NCBI RefSeq assembly: GCF_009389715.1
Contig: NC_052399.1
Span: 3,860,938 to 3,924,937, forward strand
DNA from: Phoenix dactylifera
Lineage: Eukaryota; Streptophyta; Magnoliopsida; Arecales; Arecaceae
Reading direction: 5' to 3'
Length of the DNA stretch: 64,000 nt
Every line of letters starts with the position of its first letter. The first letter of the stretch is position 1. The notes beneath the pieces were generated by a model that saw only the letters and a program-made list of their open reading frames with translations, made no database searches and had not been told where the DNA came from. The position numbers were made by a program, and so were the translations under genes. Shown one piece after another: positions 20,201-31,364 of this stretch.

Positions 20201-22991
20201 TAATAAAACTTCTCATCTAGGAACGAAGTGCTGTTATCTGGACTCAAATAGTGCAGCCGATAATGTTAACAATGGTTAACATGTCTTCATTATAGGAGAG
20301 AGTTCAAAATCATTGTCATTATCACAGTAATTGTGGTGCAGAGAAGAGTTTCCATCAGCAACCAGAGTGCTCGTTTTAAATAACATACACCATGGTACAA
20401 GAATGATGGTACCAGCATTCTGACCCCTGATGTGAAATAGCTTGGGTCAAGAACCTGTAGGCGACCTCAAAACAGATTTCATCAATTTCTTTTGGCAGTT
20501 TGGCTTCCAGAAGCTGAATTTCATGTTGATTCCAATAAAGCTTATCTTGATCCTATTTCTGTCATAATTGAGAATCATCACTTCTTCTATACCTAACAGC
20601 TTGGGAAAAAGATGCAAAATCCTGCAACTATATCTGAAAATAAATATGAGTAACCCTTAACAAAAGAATGTCCCCCCCCCCCCCCCCCCAAAAAAAAAAA
20701 AACACTGCCTTTTCCAGGTACATTCCTACATCAGCCACATCTGTTGCACAAGAATCACTCATGAGTTTAATATGTATATGTACAGCAAGTACTCCTCTCT
20801 AAAAAATGTCTATAACATGTTTTTAGCAATACCTAATAACTGTCCAAGTAAGACAGGAAAATTTTTCAACAACAACAAAAGGAGAAAAAGGAACTAATAT
20901 GAGTACTGAACTAGCATGAAGTATGTCAATTTGTCCATGATGTTAAAATAAATAACCTGGGGATTCGTAACATTTTTAGCATCACTAATGCACGGCGTAC
21001 AGAGCAAAAGGAGTTCCAATTGGATCCCTAACCATCCTATTTTCCTCATGGACAGGAATGTGTACTTTTCTACATGTTCATAAAATGGAGTATTAAAAAA
21101 TGCCATATGAAATGAAGTCAAAAGGTGGCTGGATGTCAAGATTGATTGCAGGCTATCAAAATTATTACAATATCACTCAAGATGTAGTCAGAATTCTAGA
21201 CTAATTATAGACTGTGCTTAGAACCTAAGTAAAATAGCCTGCAAATTGACATTCAAGTACAGAGAATCAAACAACATCCAGTGATTTCAGCAATGTTGGA
21301 GCACAGATATCATTTCATAACAAAGGCTTCCTTTCATAATTCCAAATCATCAAGGGCTCGTTTGGTTCGCGGGAAAAGAAGGGGAGAAAGTGTGGTCAAC
21401 GGGGAAGGTAATGAGATGCCTCTTGTTTGATTGAAGTTTTTAAAGGAGAAAGATGGAAAAGTTGTATTTTCATGGGAATATGATTTCCACGTTTCATGTA
21501 AAAGCAACTTTCCCATAAGGCGGGAATCACTTTATTTTTATTTTTTTCCAAAAAGGCCCTTCAGCATTAAAGAAGCATTAAAGAGGCATTAAAGACCTAA
21601 TTTTTATTAAGGGCATAATAGGAATTATACATAACCTTCCTAGGAAAGTGGATGGCCAACCAAACATAAGCACTTTGAAAATTTGTCACTTTCCCATAGT
21701 CAACCAAACATGCCAAAAGTACTTTCCTATGCATCCTCTTCATAGGAATTTGTTTCTCAGAAATCATATTCCTAGGAAGGCAAATGTTTCCCGCGAACCA
21801 AATGAGCCCCAAAGGATATTGAAAAAGAAAAACAATAGAATCAAAATGATAGTGAGCAGCAACCAAGTAAAAATAGCAACACAAACCACAGAAAACCATC
21901 CAATAAACAAAAAGTGAATACGCATCAAACAGTATGAACTCAAAAACTCATCCAATATGCCATAGAAAACCATTAGGAAATCGAATACATCCAAACAAAA
22001 CATAATAGAACGTCTTCAGATGGACGACTTCAGATAGCATAAATCCGGGCTTATTAAGCGCAAAAAAAAAAACTAAAAATAAACAGATGGACATCCAAAG
22101 GTTAATTAGAGAATAGAAATCCTAACAGAAACCATTCTGATGAACACGCATAGCAACTTTGTCAAGAACGGCAAAGATCACCTGATTTGCAAAACCCCAG
22201 AAGAGAACCGAGATCACCACACTCCCCCAGAGCTCGGCCATGACATAGAACAAACAGAAGCTCCAAATCCTCAAGATCGCGACTGGGCCAAGGAAGCTCG
22301 GACCGAGGGCGGCCAGGAGCTTGTCGGCAAGCCCCGTGGGGTGGATGGCGTCGCGAAGGGGATACATCACGAAGGCAAAAGCCCCGAAGAAAGCGATAAA
22401 AGGGAAGATCACCGTGTAGAAAAGAGCCTCCTTGGAAAGCACATTCGAGAGCTTGGTGTACAACAGCATGAACCCCACCGCCATTGGCAAGTTCACCCAC
22501 GTCTTCAAGAATGGAATGATCTCGGCGCTGCTTCCTTTGGTCGTCACCACCAACACATCCTTTGTATCCCTGAGGATCGTATAATTGAAAAGGATACAGA
22601 AGAACATGAGCCCCAGCGGGATAATCTTCTTCAAGGTTTTAACCTCGATGCCCAAGAACTTGGGCTTCGGCTTCTCCTCGACGAAACCGCCTCCATCCGC
22701 CGTAATCGCGGAAGCTCCGGCGCCGCAGACCGGAAAGCTCTCGCCTTTCCTCCAAGAACCGCGAGAAAGATTGTAAAGGAGCGATCTTTGGGCGTCTAGG
22801 GGGGTTCTCGGCTGGGAGAACGACGGATTCCGCTCTCTCCAACGGAGTCCATCGGAACTCGGAGCCGAGGTATGGGCTCGGATGGACGCCGAGGGGAAGC
22901 AGGTCCTGGGGTTGGAGATGGTGCGGAAGGCTCGGGTTTGGGGGTTGGAAGGGAGGGAGAGAAGACCGGTGGCCGGGATGACAGCCTCCAT
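17291..22991 (-). CDS. NTT: Plastidic ATP/ADP translocase (NTT/AATP family), 666 aa, five exons
   Basis: Exons on minus are 22991-22182, 19965-19699, 19618-19475, 19357-19010 and 17722-17291. All have GT-AG borders, and every exon length is divisible by three. The product exchanges cytosolic ATP for stromal ADP plus phosphate at the plastid inner envelope, feeding starch and fatty-acid synthesis in plastids that lack enough photosynthetic ATP. The first 80 or so residues are Ser/Arg-rich, fitting a transit peptide. The carrier begins KFLGIEVKTLKKIIPLGLMF and has family hallmarks NYTILRDTKDVLVVTTKGSS, AELWGSVVISVLFWGFANQ, EAKEFYPLFGLGANVALIFS, SSKYSLFDPCKEMAYIPLD and VVCNPLGKSGGALIQQ. About 11-12 membrane segments are expected. 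The charged C-terminal tail (KEKLLKEKVKEP onward) is long. Intron 1 is 2.2 kb and carries a MITE. Intron 4 carries a short tandem repeat. It is similar to both Arabidopsis NTT1 and NTT2, so the symbol is given at family level. Confidence 0.95.
18628..18780. repeat. Three tandem copies of a 51-53 bp unit in the intron between exons 4 and 5
   Basis: Units begin at 18631, 18684 and 18735. Each reads roughly GMAGATACTAGGAAATA, then a T-run, then GTGGGATCAT. They lie in the last intron of the plastid translocase gene and are host-neutral as far as can be seen. Confidence 0.75.
20672..20702. repeat. Homopolymer pair: C18 followed by A13
   Basis: An unbroken run of 18 C then 13 A lies in intron 1 of the translocase gene. 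Such runs are prone to length variation and sequencing error, so the exact count is uncertain. Confidence 0.85.
21354..21809. mobile_element. MITE with 23-bp terminal inverted repeats (PIF/Harbinger-like)
   Basis: The left end 21354-21376 and the right end 21787-21809 are inverted copies of GGGCTCRTTTGGTTCGCGGG plus AAA, differing at one base. The trinucleotide CAA flanks both sides (21351-21353 and 21810-21812), fitting a 3-bp target-site duplication. The 456-bp interior is non-coding and AT-rich. TIR sequence, size and duplication length suggest a non-autonomous PIF/Harbinger (Tourist-like) element. The usual target is TWA, so CAA is atypical and the superfamily is tentative. It lies in intron 1 of the translocase gene. 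Confidence 0.8.
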
Positions 22992-23216
22992 GTCTCCCGA
23001 ATAGCCTCCTCCCGAGAAATTCCGAGGGAAGGGGTGGGAATGTAGAAGATCCTTTTTCTCTTTATGTTTGGATTTTTTCGGAGCGGGGTGTATTTGGCTT
23101 GTGATACCGCGCGGTGTTGGTTTTGTTTTGGCTTGCATGGGCATTGATGCAGTTCCCAGGTGTAACGCGACTGGGAAAACAAATATCAGATCTTCCCTTC
23201 CCTTGAGAAAAACAAA
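22992..23216 (-). promoter_or_regulatory. 5' flank and leader of the plastid translocase gene
   Basis: The frame of exon 1 stays open upstream to 23144, but the encoded start MEAVIPATG at 22991 fits a transit peptide better than the Lys-rich upstream stretch. Sequence before 23144 is AT-rich. No specific promoter motif is claimed. Confidence 0.4.
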
Positions 23217-23585
23217 TACCTAATTTCAGCTTTTTAAATAAATTACAAAAATCTTCTTCAGATTAAAAATAAATTATTATATTTTTTATAAAATTTATTT
23301 TTATTCAATATTTTAACTGATATTTTAACAAAATATTAGCCAAATAGCTAACTTTAAATAAAGCCAAAATACCACTTCAGAAAAAAATTTAAAAATAAGT
23401 AAAATAAATTTAAGAACATATCCATCATTTTCTCCATTCAAAAGTAATTTTAATTTTTTATATTAAATATATAATTTTACTAATATCGTTAATTTAACTA
23501 GATGTACGATTTTACAACTATTGAATATAAATATAATAAATATAGATATTTTGTAGATTTTTATAATTTATTTTTTTTGTTTTTA
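23217..23585 (-). repeat. MITE-like AT-rich repeat, copy in reverse orientation
   Basis: Its ends are inverted: AAATAAATTACAAAAATCTTC near 23224 and a GATTTTTATAATTTATT end near 23570. Inside is the phrase TTTTAACAAAATATTAGCCAAA, which is the reverse complement of TTGACTAATATTTTGTTAAA in the copies at 34.6 kb and 62.9 kb. Non-coding. See also 34385-34800, 46975-47970 and 62840-63070. Confidence 0.55.
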
Positions 23586-25014
23586 TTTAGAATTTTCGTG
23601 TCATTGACATTTTGAGTAGTGGGTATTCTAATTATGAATTTATTTATTGTGTATAATCAAATATTCAATGGCACCCTCACCCTGTAGCTATAATTAAACT
23701 TGAGCTTCCATCTTTTTCTTCTTTTTTTTTTCACTGACCACATCACTAAAGTAATCCTTCTAGAGGAAGTACATTGCTTGATCGTAAATATTCTAAATTG
23801 AGTTTTTTCTATCGGAACAATCTTTCCAAAAAAAAAAAAAGAAAAGAAATATGAAGCATGACTTATTCAAGGGAACATGATGTTTAGAGACATCAGCATG
23901 GTTTTTCTGCTGATCTTAGTAGTTTAGCGACTGCATGATTGGAGTTGTACCTTTCAAGGAATGGGATGGGTCAGCCCTTGCCCTCCTTTTAGAAAACGAA
24001 AATGTGATAGATATATTTTGTACCCCTATTATTTTTTTTATTTTTTATTTTTGAAAGTAGGAGAGTTAATCTTCATCTCAAACCTACTCCATTTCTCAAG
24101 GGACGGTATTAATCAGAATCGAAAGTCCGCATTTTTTTTTTTTTTGTCAAGGCAGATGATTCATACAGCCCTAATAAAGATACATTCAAAAAATATCGAA
24201 GAATAACAGATTCTGGAACGTACTATACAGCTCCCTCTCTCCGATCCATAGAGTATTTTTTGAAATGGTTGGCTACGTACGAGATCACCCAATCAACAAC
24301 CACATTGATCTTTCTGTATACATGCAGAGTCTGAAAAACTACTTTGCAGCGAACTATAGTCCGAAGGTGGCACTCGTCCACACCGCCCGTGCTTCACTGA
24401 ATTCTGCCAATGACCGTGGTCAAATTATCTTTGAGTAGTACAGCTCTAAACTGTAGCGCCTATTGAGAGTTGAGACCAGCCTAAGTTGCCCTCAGCTCAG
24501 CTCAGAATGTCCGCTCCGTGCTTGATGCAGGTGAACCTAAAAAGGCACCATGGGGCGTTTAACAGGGGATTGGTCTTTTTTATTTGTTTTCTTTGTCGCG
24601 GATGGTCACGGAATCACCGTGGGCCATGGGCCCTGGAGAAGCATAAAATACTCCACATTTGCCTACGCTTCCGACGGACGGAGAAGAGGGAGACACGTAA
24701 TCTGAAGAAGATTACATTCAGACGAGCGGTCGGTGTTCCGCCCTCGCCGCGACGCGACAAGAAGGAATTATTGCTGAGCCAGATCAATCACCGAGCTGGC
24801 AAACATGCACAAAAATAGATTGAAAAAAAAACGCAATATATACCCGTTCACGGTCCGCGGTTAGACTGAGCCATCAGCTTAGTGATGGATCTAATCATAC
24901 TAAAAATTTCACTCCCGAGAGAGTTCCAAATCAGATTGTTGAGACAACTAGGACCACTATAGCTCAAAAAATCTTAGTCTACATTGTACGCACTAACATG
25001 GCCGATCATTATGA
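23586..25014. other. Intergenic, no gene recognised
   Basis: AT-rich sequence with T-runs at 23720-23731 and 24132-24145, then a somewhat more GC-rich part at 24480-24780. No frame resembles a known protein. The stretch just before 25015 may contain further, weaker LTR-like sequence. Confidence 0.45.
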
Positions 25015-25535
25015 TAAGCACTCATGAAGAGAATATTGGACATCTTGACCACAGCTTAAACCAACTTCTTTAACTTTCGACTATAACCGAGGTGAATGAC
25101 TTTGGGGTAGACTAAGGTGCTATCTTGTTCAAAGTAATAAAGACTAACAATTATGTCAGAGCTGCAATTAATGTACGATCGCCGCATACTACTCGTGTGG
25201 ACTGGTTAATGTGCAGCTAACCGTCGTGCCAAATTAGGTAACATATATTTATCTTAAACCCCATATAAAAAAATAACCCAATATCCTCAAGTAAGCTCAT
25301 ACAGAGACTCTTCTTAATATATTTTCTTTCTCCACGGTTGCTCTAGTGTTCTAACTTAAACATCGAAGGATTCTCCGTCGGAAACCTTCCTATAAATAAA
25401 TTTCTTGCAGGTTGGCTCCGATTACAACTAGTTCTCTTTGGTCTCGCCCGACCATAGTTCTCCTCGGTTCTTACCAACCTTAATGCGTATCGTGCAAAAA
25501 CCGACCACAGCCCAGAATCTAGTGGTAACAAGCAC
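25015..25535 (+). mobile_element. Solo-LTR-like retroelement fossil, copy B
   Basis: This is the same family as the segment at 5585-6150, in the same orientation. Matching blocks in order are TTGGACAT, AACCGAGG, ATGTGCAGCTAACCGTCG, CAAATTAGGTAAC, CATATAAAA, CTCAAGTAAGCTCAT, GAGACTC, a TTCTTGCAGGT block near 25401, and CCAGAATCTA near the end. A TATA-like box plus leader-like downstream sequence is what an LTR shows. No gag or pol is attached, so it is a solo LTR or fragment, broken and old. Confidence 0.55.
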
Positions 25536-26349
25536 ATCCTGAATGTGGTATATAGAAAATAGATGAGATGATTGGTGCAACGCAAAATCATATAGAGCAT
25601 ATAATTTCTCCCATAGCTCCCAAACAAACAATTGTTGCGACTACGAGCAGGAGAATTATTGTCCATGCATCATGTGGCTGTGCAGCCAGTAACGATTATT
25701 GATTTCCATGGGCACCATTTATCATCTCAATACACCATCATGGAAACCGACGGTTGTGAATGGCTGCGTGCACAGTCATGCGGTGCACCCAGTGTGGACA
25801 ATAATTTCTTCGGGCACAAATGAGCTGGGCTGAGTTGGCCTCTCACGGTCCATCATCGCTAATGACGATGACCAGTTGCAGCGTGCTATGCTTCAGACAA
25901 AACCAAACTCGACCATCACTGTCTAGAGGCCCAGCAGACCCACCAAACTCGTCCATCAACGCTCTATTAGTTAAAGCAATCACTGCTTGTTAAGAATTAT
26001 TGCAATATAATTTGGATACAGAACCAATATTAATTATAATAATCATTTCTTACCATCATAGAAAAAAATAATTAAAAAATATTATTATAGTTATTAAAAT
26101 CATGCACAATCTCGCCTATTATAATATATACGATATTGGATAACACAGCTGCCACATATTGCATATATTGCATACACAATTTTGGTATACTAGCTCTGAT
26201 CAATTTTTAAAAAATTATGACATCTAATTGTCATATTGAAATTTAGTATTCGTACCAAATTATATAATTTTGTTATTGCATTATACTATATTTGGTTCCT
26301 GAAGTTTTATTATTATACCTATTGTATCCAAAGGCTCAACTTATATAAA
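25536..26349. other. Intergenic, no gene recognised
   Basis: AT-rich sequence, especially 25980-26340. No coding or structured repeat was recognised. It leads into a decayed PPR fragment. Confidence 0.45.
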
Positions 26350-26713
26350 AAGCAAATAAGAAGAGACCTGCTTGTAGTCTGATAGCTAGAAATGAGTATA
26401 GGTCTCACCCAAAGTCCAACGAAATTTGCACCAAATTGGAAGAGATGAGCAAGGAGTTGAAATGTTTCTGGACGTAGAAGGGGAGAAAGGGAATGCTATT
26501 TACTGGCATGCCGAGAAGTTGGCATGCAGAGCACTTGGACTGATTAGTCCACAGCCAGATGTTATAGAATTGTGAAAATATTGATAACGGGTTTTGATTG
26601 TCACAGTGCAATAAAGTTTGCGTCCCAAGTATACAGAAGAGAAGCTATCGTAGAGAAATCGTCCACGCTTCCACCATTTCAAGGGTGGATTGTGTTCTTG
26701 CAGCAATTATTGG
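26350..26713 (+). pseudogene. Decayed PPR E+/DYW C-terminal fragment
   Basis: From about 26357 the plus strand reads NKKRPACSLIARNE, then HPKSNEICTKLEEMSKELK (E+ motif). After a frame change near 26470 it reads HAEKLACRALGLISPQPDV, matching the HSEK part of DYW, and TGFDCHSAIKFASQVYRRE, matching the C-x2-C-H part with its first Cys lost. After another frame change it ends HHFKGGLCSCSNYW at 26672-26713, a textbook DYW terminus. No PPR repeats are visible upstream, so this is only the tail of a gene. The frame changes and the lost zinc-site residue show it is dead. A LINE has inserted about 40 bases after the end. Confidence 0.85.
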
Positions 26714-26750
26714 TGTTCAATTTTGCATCATGAGTAAACAAAGCAGCTCT

Positions 26751-26753
<3 letters not shown>

Positions 26754-26811
<58 letters not shown>

Positions 26812-28191
26812 AATGCGGGTGGATCAGACCTGACGGGACCGGATACACCCAATAAAGTCAAAAAATAGAATACCTCGGAGTGCCAAGGGCAACTCCCCAT
26901 GGCCAATCCATAAGGTGCCTCCGGAGTGACAAGCTACATACGCAGCTACCCAATCCGCAGCACCATTACCTTCACGGTAAATATGCTTGGCCTGAAAGGC
27001 CCATCCATCCCTTGCCATAACCCAAATGTCACGGAGCAAGAGATGGTCACAACCGCCACGCCTTGGACCCCCTGGATCCAACTGACAACGGTGGCTGAGT
27101 CACCCTCCAGGATAATGGACCTAGCCCGTAAGACCCACCGGGCATGGCGAAGGCCTGCCCAAGCTGCTGTCAGCTCCGCACTCGGAACTGAAGTGTCAAA
27201 TAACTGACTGCCACCGGCAGCCACAACCCTGGCACACGGGTCCCGGATAACAAAACCCGCGCCTCCCCACATACCACCATCCAAAACAGACCCATCAAAG
27301 TTGATCTTGAGGAAACTCGGGGGTGGGGGCTCCCAGGTGAAAAACACCGTACGAGAGACTGCCGAAGCAGAGTGGGAACCCCAGGTGTCCCGAGCTATCA
27401 AGGTCCCTCCAACAGGGATAGTGTAACACAGCTCTGCCGCCTGAACGCGGGCACTCTCGACAACAAATCGCGGCGACATACGTCGTTCGCTGAAGGTGCG
27501 AGCATTCCTGGCCAACCAGATCTGGTAGGCAATGCAGGTAGCTCGGACAACCTCCTGACGAAGCACCAGGGACTCCGATCCCTGACGCATGGCCTGTAAG
27601 AACAGGTCCCTACATCGCCATACCACCGGTGGGACCCCTGCCAGCCGCCAAGTGCCCCTAGCCCATGTGCACCGAAACAGGGCATGGTCCACCGTCTCGG
27701 CCACACCACAAGCCCCACACACCAATGGGATCCTCACACCTCGACCTGCGAGTACAGCTCTCGTAGGGAGACAGTCCCAGGCCACCTTCCAGAGGAACAA
27801 CGCAACCCTCGGGTGGAGCCCCAATCGCCAGATCCAGACAAAATCCGGGCCAGGCTCGTAATCCTGCCGAAGGATATGGGAGAGATCGCCTATCCTGACC
27901 CTGGATCTGGTCGAGGAACCCCACACACGTACATCTGGTCCGCCACTCCGTGGTAACGGTAGTGAGCGGACCCGCTCCGCCAAATGCTGCCCGAACAAAT
28001 GGGCCAACTGAATCTCATCCCAGCCAGCCACCCCGGGGGTCATGAGATTACAAACCTGTAGACCCTCCCCAGCCTCGACACTAACCATAGTCGGCCAAAG
28101 CCGCAGCGGGAGGCCGTCGACCCATGGGTCTCCAGCTACATCGATGCTACGTCCGTCACCTATCAGCCATCGGGTGTGACTCGACACCAGG
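26754..28191 (-). mobile_element. 5'-truncated L1-type LINE with 55-nt A-tail and 11-bp target-site duplication
   Basis: On the minus strand a 413-codon frame covers the end of ORF2: a post-RT motif (TRWLIGDGRSIDVAGDPWVD), the zinc-binding region (VALFLWKVAWDCLPTRAV, CGACGVAETVDHALFRC) and RNase H (FLKINFDGSV, GGAGFVIRDP, SAELTAAWAGL, ILEGDS). One frame change near 27070 moves the last RNase H part (HIYREGNGAADWVAAY) to the next frame. The 3' UTR ends in 55 A (plus-strand T at 26754-26808). GCAGCTCTAGG occurs at 26743-26753 and again at 28192-28202, giving the target-site duplication. Reverse transcriptase and endonuclease are missing through 5' truncation. The GC-rich body, long A-tail and perfect duplication point to recent insertion. 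It relates to the older fragment at 531-1635. Confidence 0.93.
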
Positions 28192-28202
28192 GCAGCTCTA
28201 GG

Positions 28203-30310
28203 GTTTTCAAACTTGGCATCCTCCTATGGAAATTAGAGCATCAAACGTCTCGTTCCATCAATCTGTGGTCAGCTTCATGGGTTTTGCTACTTTGTTGAGG
28301 TCCAACACCAGGTTCCTTGATGGAAATCCAAACATGGAATCCTCTTCTCGTTCCTACTCTTCTTCTAGTTCTATGCTAAGTTCTTTGGGACTTCTGTTCA
28401 ATCTTTCAGTCTAGCTGCACTTGTCTAAATCATCTAAACCTGTTAAACTTATAAGAGTTAAAACCATCCTCTAATTTCACTCATTGTTGAATCTATATTT
28501 AACCTCACCATACATCACCTCAATGCCATTGATTAGAAGCATGCACGCTCATGATCCTTGTCATTTTAATTATGTACTACTATATGTCCAGTTACTCTTG
28601 CCCCATCGAATGCAATGCTCAGTATTACTGCATGCCATGCACTCCAAAATTCAGGGCCAATATAGAGCATCAAATGAGCTTAATTATTAGTACTAGACAA
28701 ACACTGCATCTCATTAAAAATAGAAGCTTTTGATTATGAGAGTTCGACAAATAATGCATATCACTATGCATCGGCAGTCCTATCATTGCGAGTGCTTGTC
28801 CCAGCCACCACCTGATAAACAGAAATCTCCATCGATGACAGGAGGAGGATACAGATCATATCCGACACATGCTGTCAACTGTTCGGTAATTTGGATCATC
28901 AGAAACAAACTATACAAGCAACAGAAGGATTCTTGTAGGCAGATTGATATCTAAAGTTTGCCCTAGAAAACATGGTCTGGTATAAGAAGAACACTTCCAA
29001 GCTGAATTATAGGTAGAACATGCAAACACCCAGAGACAAACTAATGACATCCTCACCCTTCACATCAATAAAATGAATGAATCAATTAGGGTGGAAAATG
29101 CAGATAATAGTTTGCCAAAGGGAAAGAGTAAATATGTATTTCTTTTTTCGGCAGAAATCCTCGACCTAATGCCAAGACTTCTTGAAGCTTTTGGCGTGAA
29201 GGGCTGCAGTCCTCTGAATCCATGGTGGTGGATCAGCAGCACCAGAAAAAAACGGAATATCTTCATCAGCAAATCTGCAAGAACACCGACCCTAAATCCG
29301 ACGAATAGTCTCCCCGGGGGAAGACCAAAAGAAGGATTGATGTTGCAAGCAGTGATTGCTTTGAAGCTCATCCTTTTTTTTTTTTCTGAGGAAAACTTTG
29401 GAACTCATCCATGAAGGTGTATTTTATAACAGTGTTGATAAAGCTTGATGCTGATGTTAATGCTAGTTCCCCAGACTGAGTAGTTTCCCCACCTTCCACA
29501 TCTCAGAGATTAAAGCCCTCGCTCTAACACGATCAGGGCAGCCAAGTGTCCAAACATTCCCCATTTGATTTTCCCCTCAATCATGCAAGCAACAAAGCCT
29601 TTGAAGCCTCTCTGCCAGAATGGAGAAAAATATCCTCCCCACTGGAATTAATGGACTCTGATAATTCCTTAAGTTTATCACCATAACATAATGTATTAAT
29701 ACAGTCTAGGAGCTCATGGCAGTGCTTTTGGCTCCAATTTCATTAATAATGAATATTTATCTTTGAAGCTCCCAGCAATCCCAGCCTTCCCTTCAAAATT
29801 GATGTCTAACCTTTGTAACCTTATCCAGTTACAGTTGAGAACCAGACATTGGTGGAAAGTACCACCTATGGCGTGTCAAATACAAAGACAACAGCCCATT
29901 TGCTCATAAAAATTGAGAAAAAAAAAGGTATTAATCTAAGAAAAGGATAGAAACTAAAAATTTAATTTTATCCATACTCAATTTGAGTGTTTCCTCATCT
30001 GATGGCATGTGCTCTTTGAGCTGCAACCGACTCCAAATACACTTCTTTTACAACAGCAAAAACATAACCATCAAACCTACTTTCTAGTGCTAGCAGAAAA
30101 TGCATTTTGACAAGATTTTTAATCCTTAAGATTCCACCGGTGCCTGTCAGATAAAGATATTCTAAATTTCTAAAAGAGCATCATGACATGTGTATTAACT
30201 TTGGGTAGATCCATAGATGAGATCCAAAAGTTGGCTGTTTGTGTAGCTGGTCAATATATCAAAGCAGCTCTTCAATCTCTTACAAAGCTAGTGCTTTATT
30301 GACCCAAATA
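28203..30310. other. Intergenic, no gene recognised
   Basis: The sequence just after the LINE continues the original flank of the PPR pseudogene. Several short frames exist (for example 29060-29371 on minus), but none resembles a protein family. An A-rich stretch lies near 29920. Confidence 0.45.
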
Positions 30311-30706
30311 ATTAACAAGTAGCATCTTCTCACACTCCACAGTCGTAATTATTTCCCCAAGTCATCATAGAACTCAGAGGCAAAAGCCTTTCAACTTGTA
30401 GTCTAAAGAATTAACAAGTAGCATCTTCTCAAACTCCACACTCATAATTATTTCCCCAAGTCATCATAGAACTCAAAGGCAAAAGCCTTTCAACTTGTAG
30501 TCTAAATAATTAACAAGTAGCATCTTCTCAAACTCCACAGTCGTAATTATTTCCCCAAGTCATCATAGAACTCAAAGGCAAAAGCCTTTCAACTTGTAGT
30601 CTAAATAATTAACAAATAGCATCTTCTCAAACTCCACAGTCGTAATTATTTCCCCAAGTCATCATAGAACTCAAAGGCAAAAGCCTTTCAACTTGTAGTC
30701 TAAAGA
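30311..30706. repeat. Four tandem copies of a 99-bp unit
   Basis: Copies begin at ATTAACAAG/AA at 30311, 30410, 30509 and 30608, each 99 bp long and nearly identical. Each contains CATCTTCTCAAACTCCACAG, then ATTATTTCCCCAAGTCATCA and AAAAGCCTTTCAACTTGTAG. The high identity implies recent expansion. No open frame runs through the array. It lies about 0.7 kb beyond the 3' end of the nucleotide-sugar transporter gene. Confidence 0.97.
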
Positions 30707-31364
30707 AAGCCCTCCATTTCCCACATCAAAACTCCTATGCTGATATTTCAAACAGCCATTGACAAATAAGTCAAAAATGAAAACTCATTTGAAGTGTAGA
30801 AACACCTTAAAAAATTCAGAATGATAAAAGATACACCAACAAACATTCCTCCAAACTATCTTAAGAAAGTTTATGGAATACTATAAGGGATCTAGTGGCA
30901 AAACACGGCGTGCTAAAGCTCATTAGTTGTGCTCTAACAAGCACATTAGAAAGCTCATTAGTTGCGTGTACCTTGTATCTATATATTGCTTATACATGCT
31001 GTGCCTACTAAAAATATGAATGGCAACCTCTTTCTGCAGAAGGTACCCGGTTTGCACGAAACAAACTTCTGATGTGTCGACACATCTACAATATGAACAA
31101 ATAGTGATAATATCATACTGGTTCGCACATATATGAAATAAAGCATGTCATATACACATATCAAGATTCTTTTTCTTGTTTAGAAAAAAGGCGAATAGAC
31201 TGTATTAAGAAATTGCAAAACCAGAGAAGTTTCACAATAAAAGCAACACTAGCTTAGATTGTCTGATCCAACAGCAATATCAAAAGGTTGTGCCCAATGA
31301 TGTATAACCTTTCTACATCATAAATTTGCCTCTCCGGCAGCAAGAATAAATATTTACTTGGAAT
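30707..31364. other. Intergenic; 3' flank of nucleotide-sugar transporter
   Basis: No gene. A small direct repeat (AAGCTCATTAGTTG) occurs near 30916 and 30952. The part nearest 31364 is presumably the 3' UTR of the minus-strand transporter. Confidence 0.45.

Noticed and set aside
22140-22799. 219-codon plus-strand frame
   Set aside because: It is the antisense shadow of exon 1 of the plastid translocase gene; the splice-supported gene is on minus.
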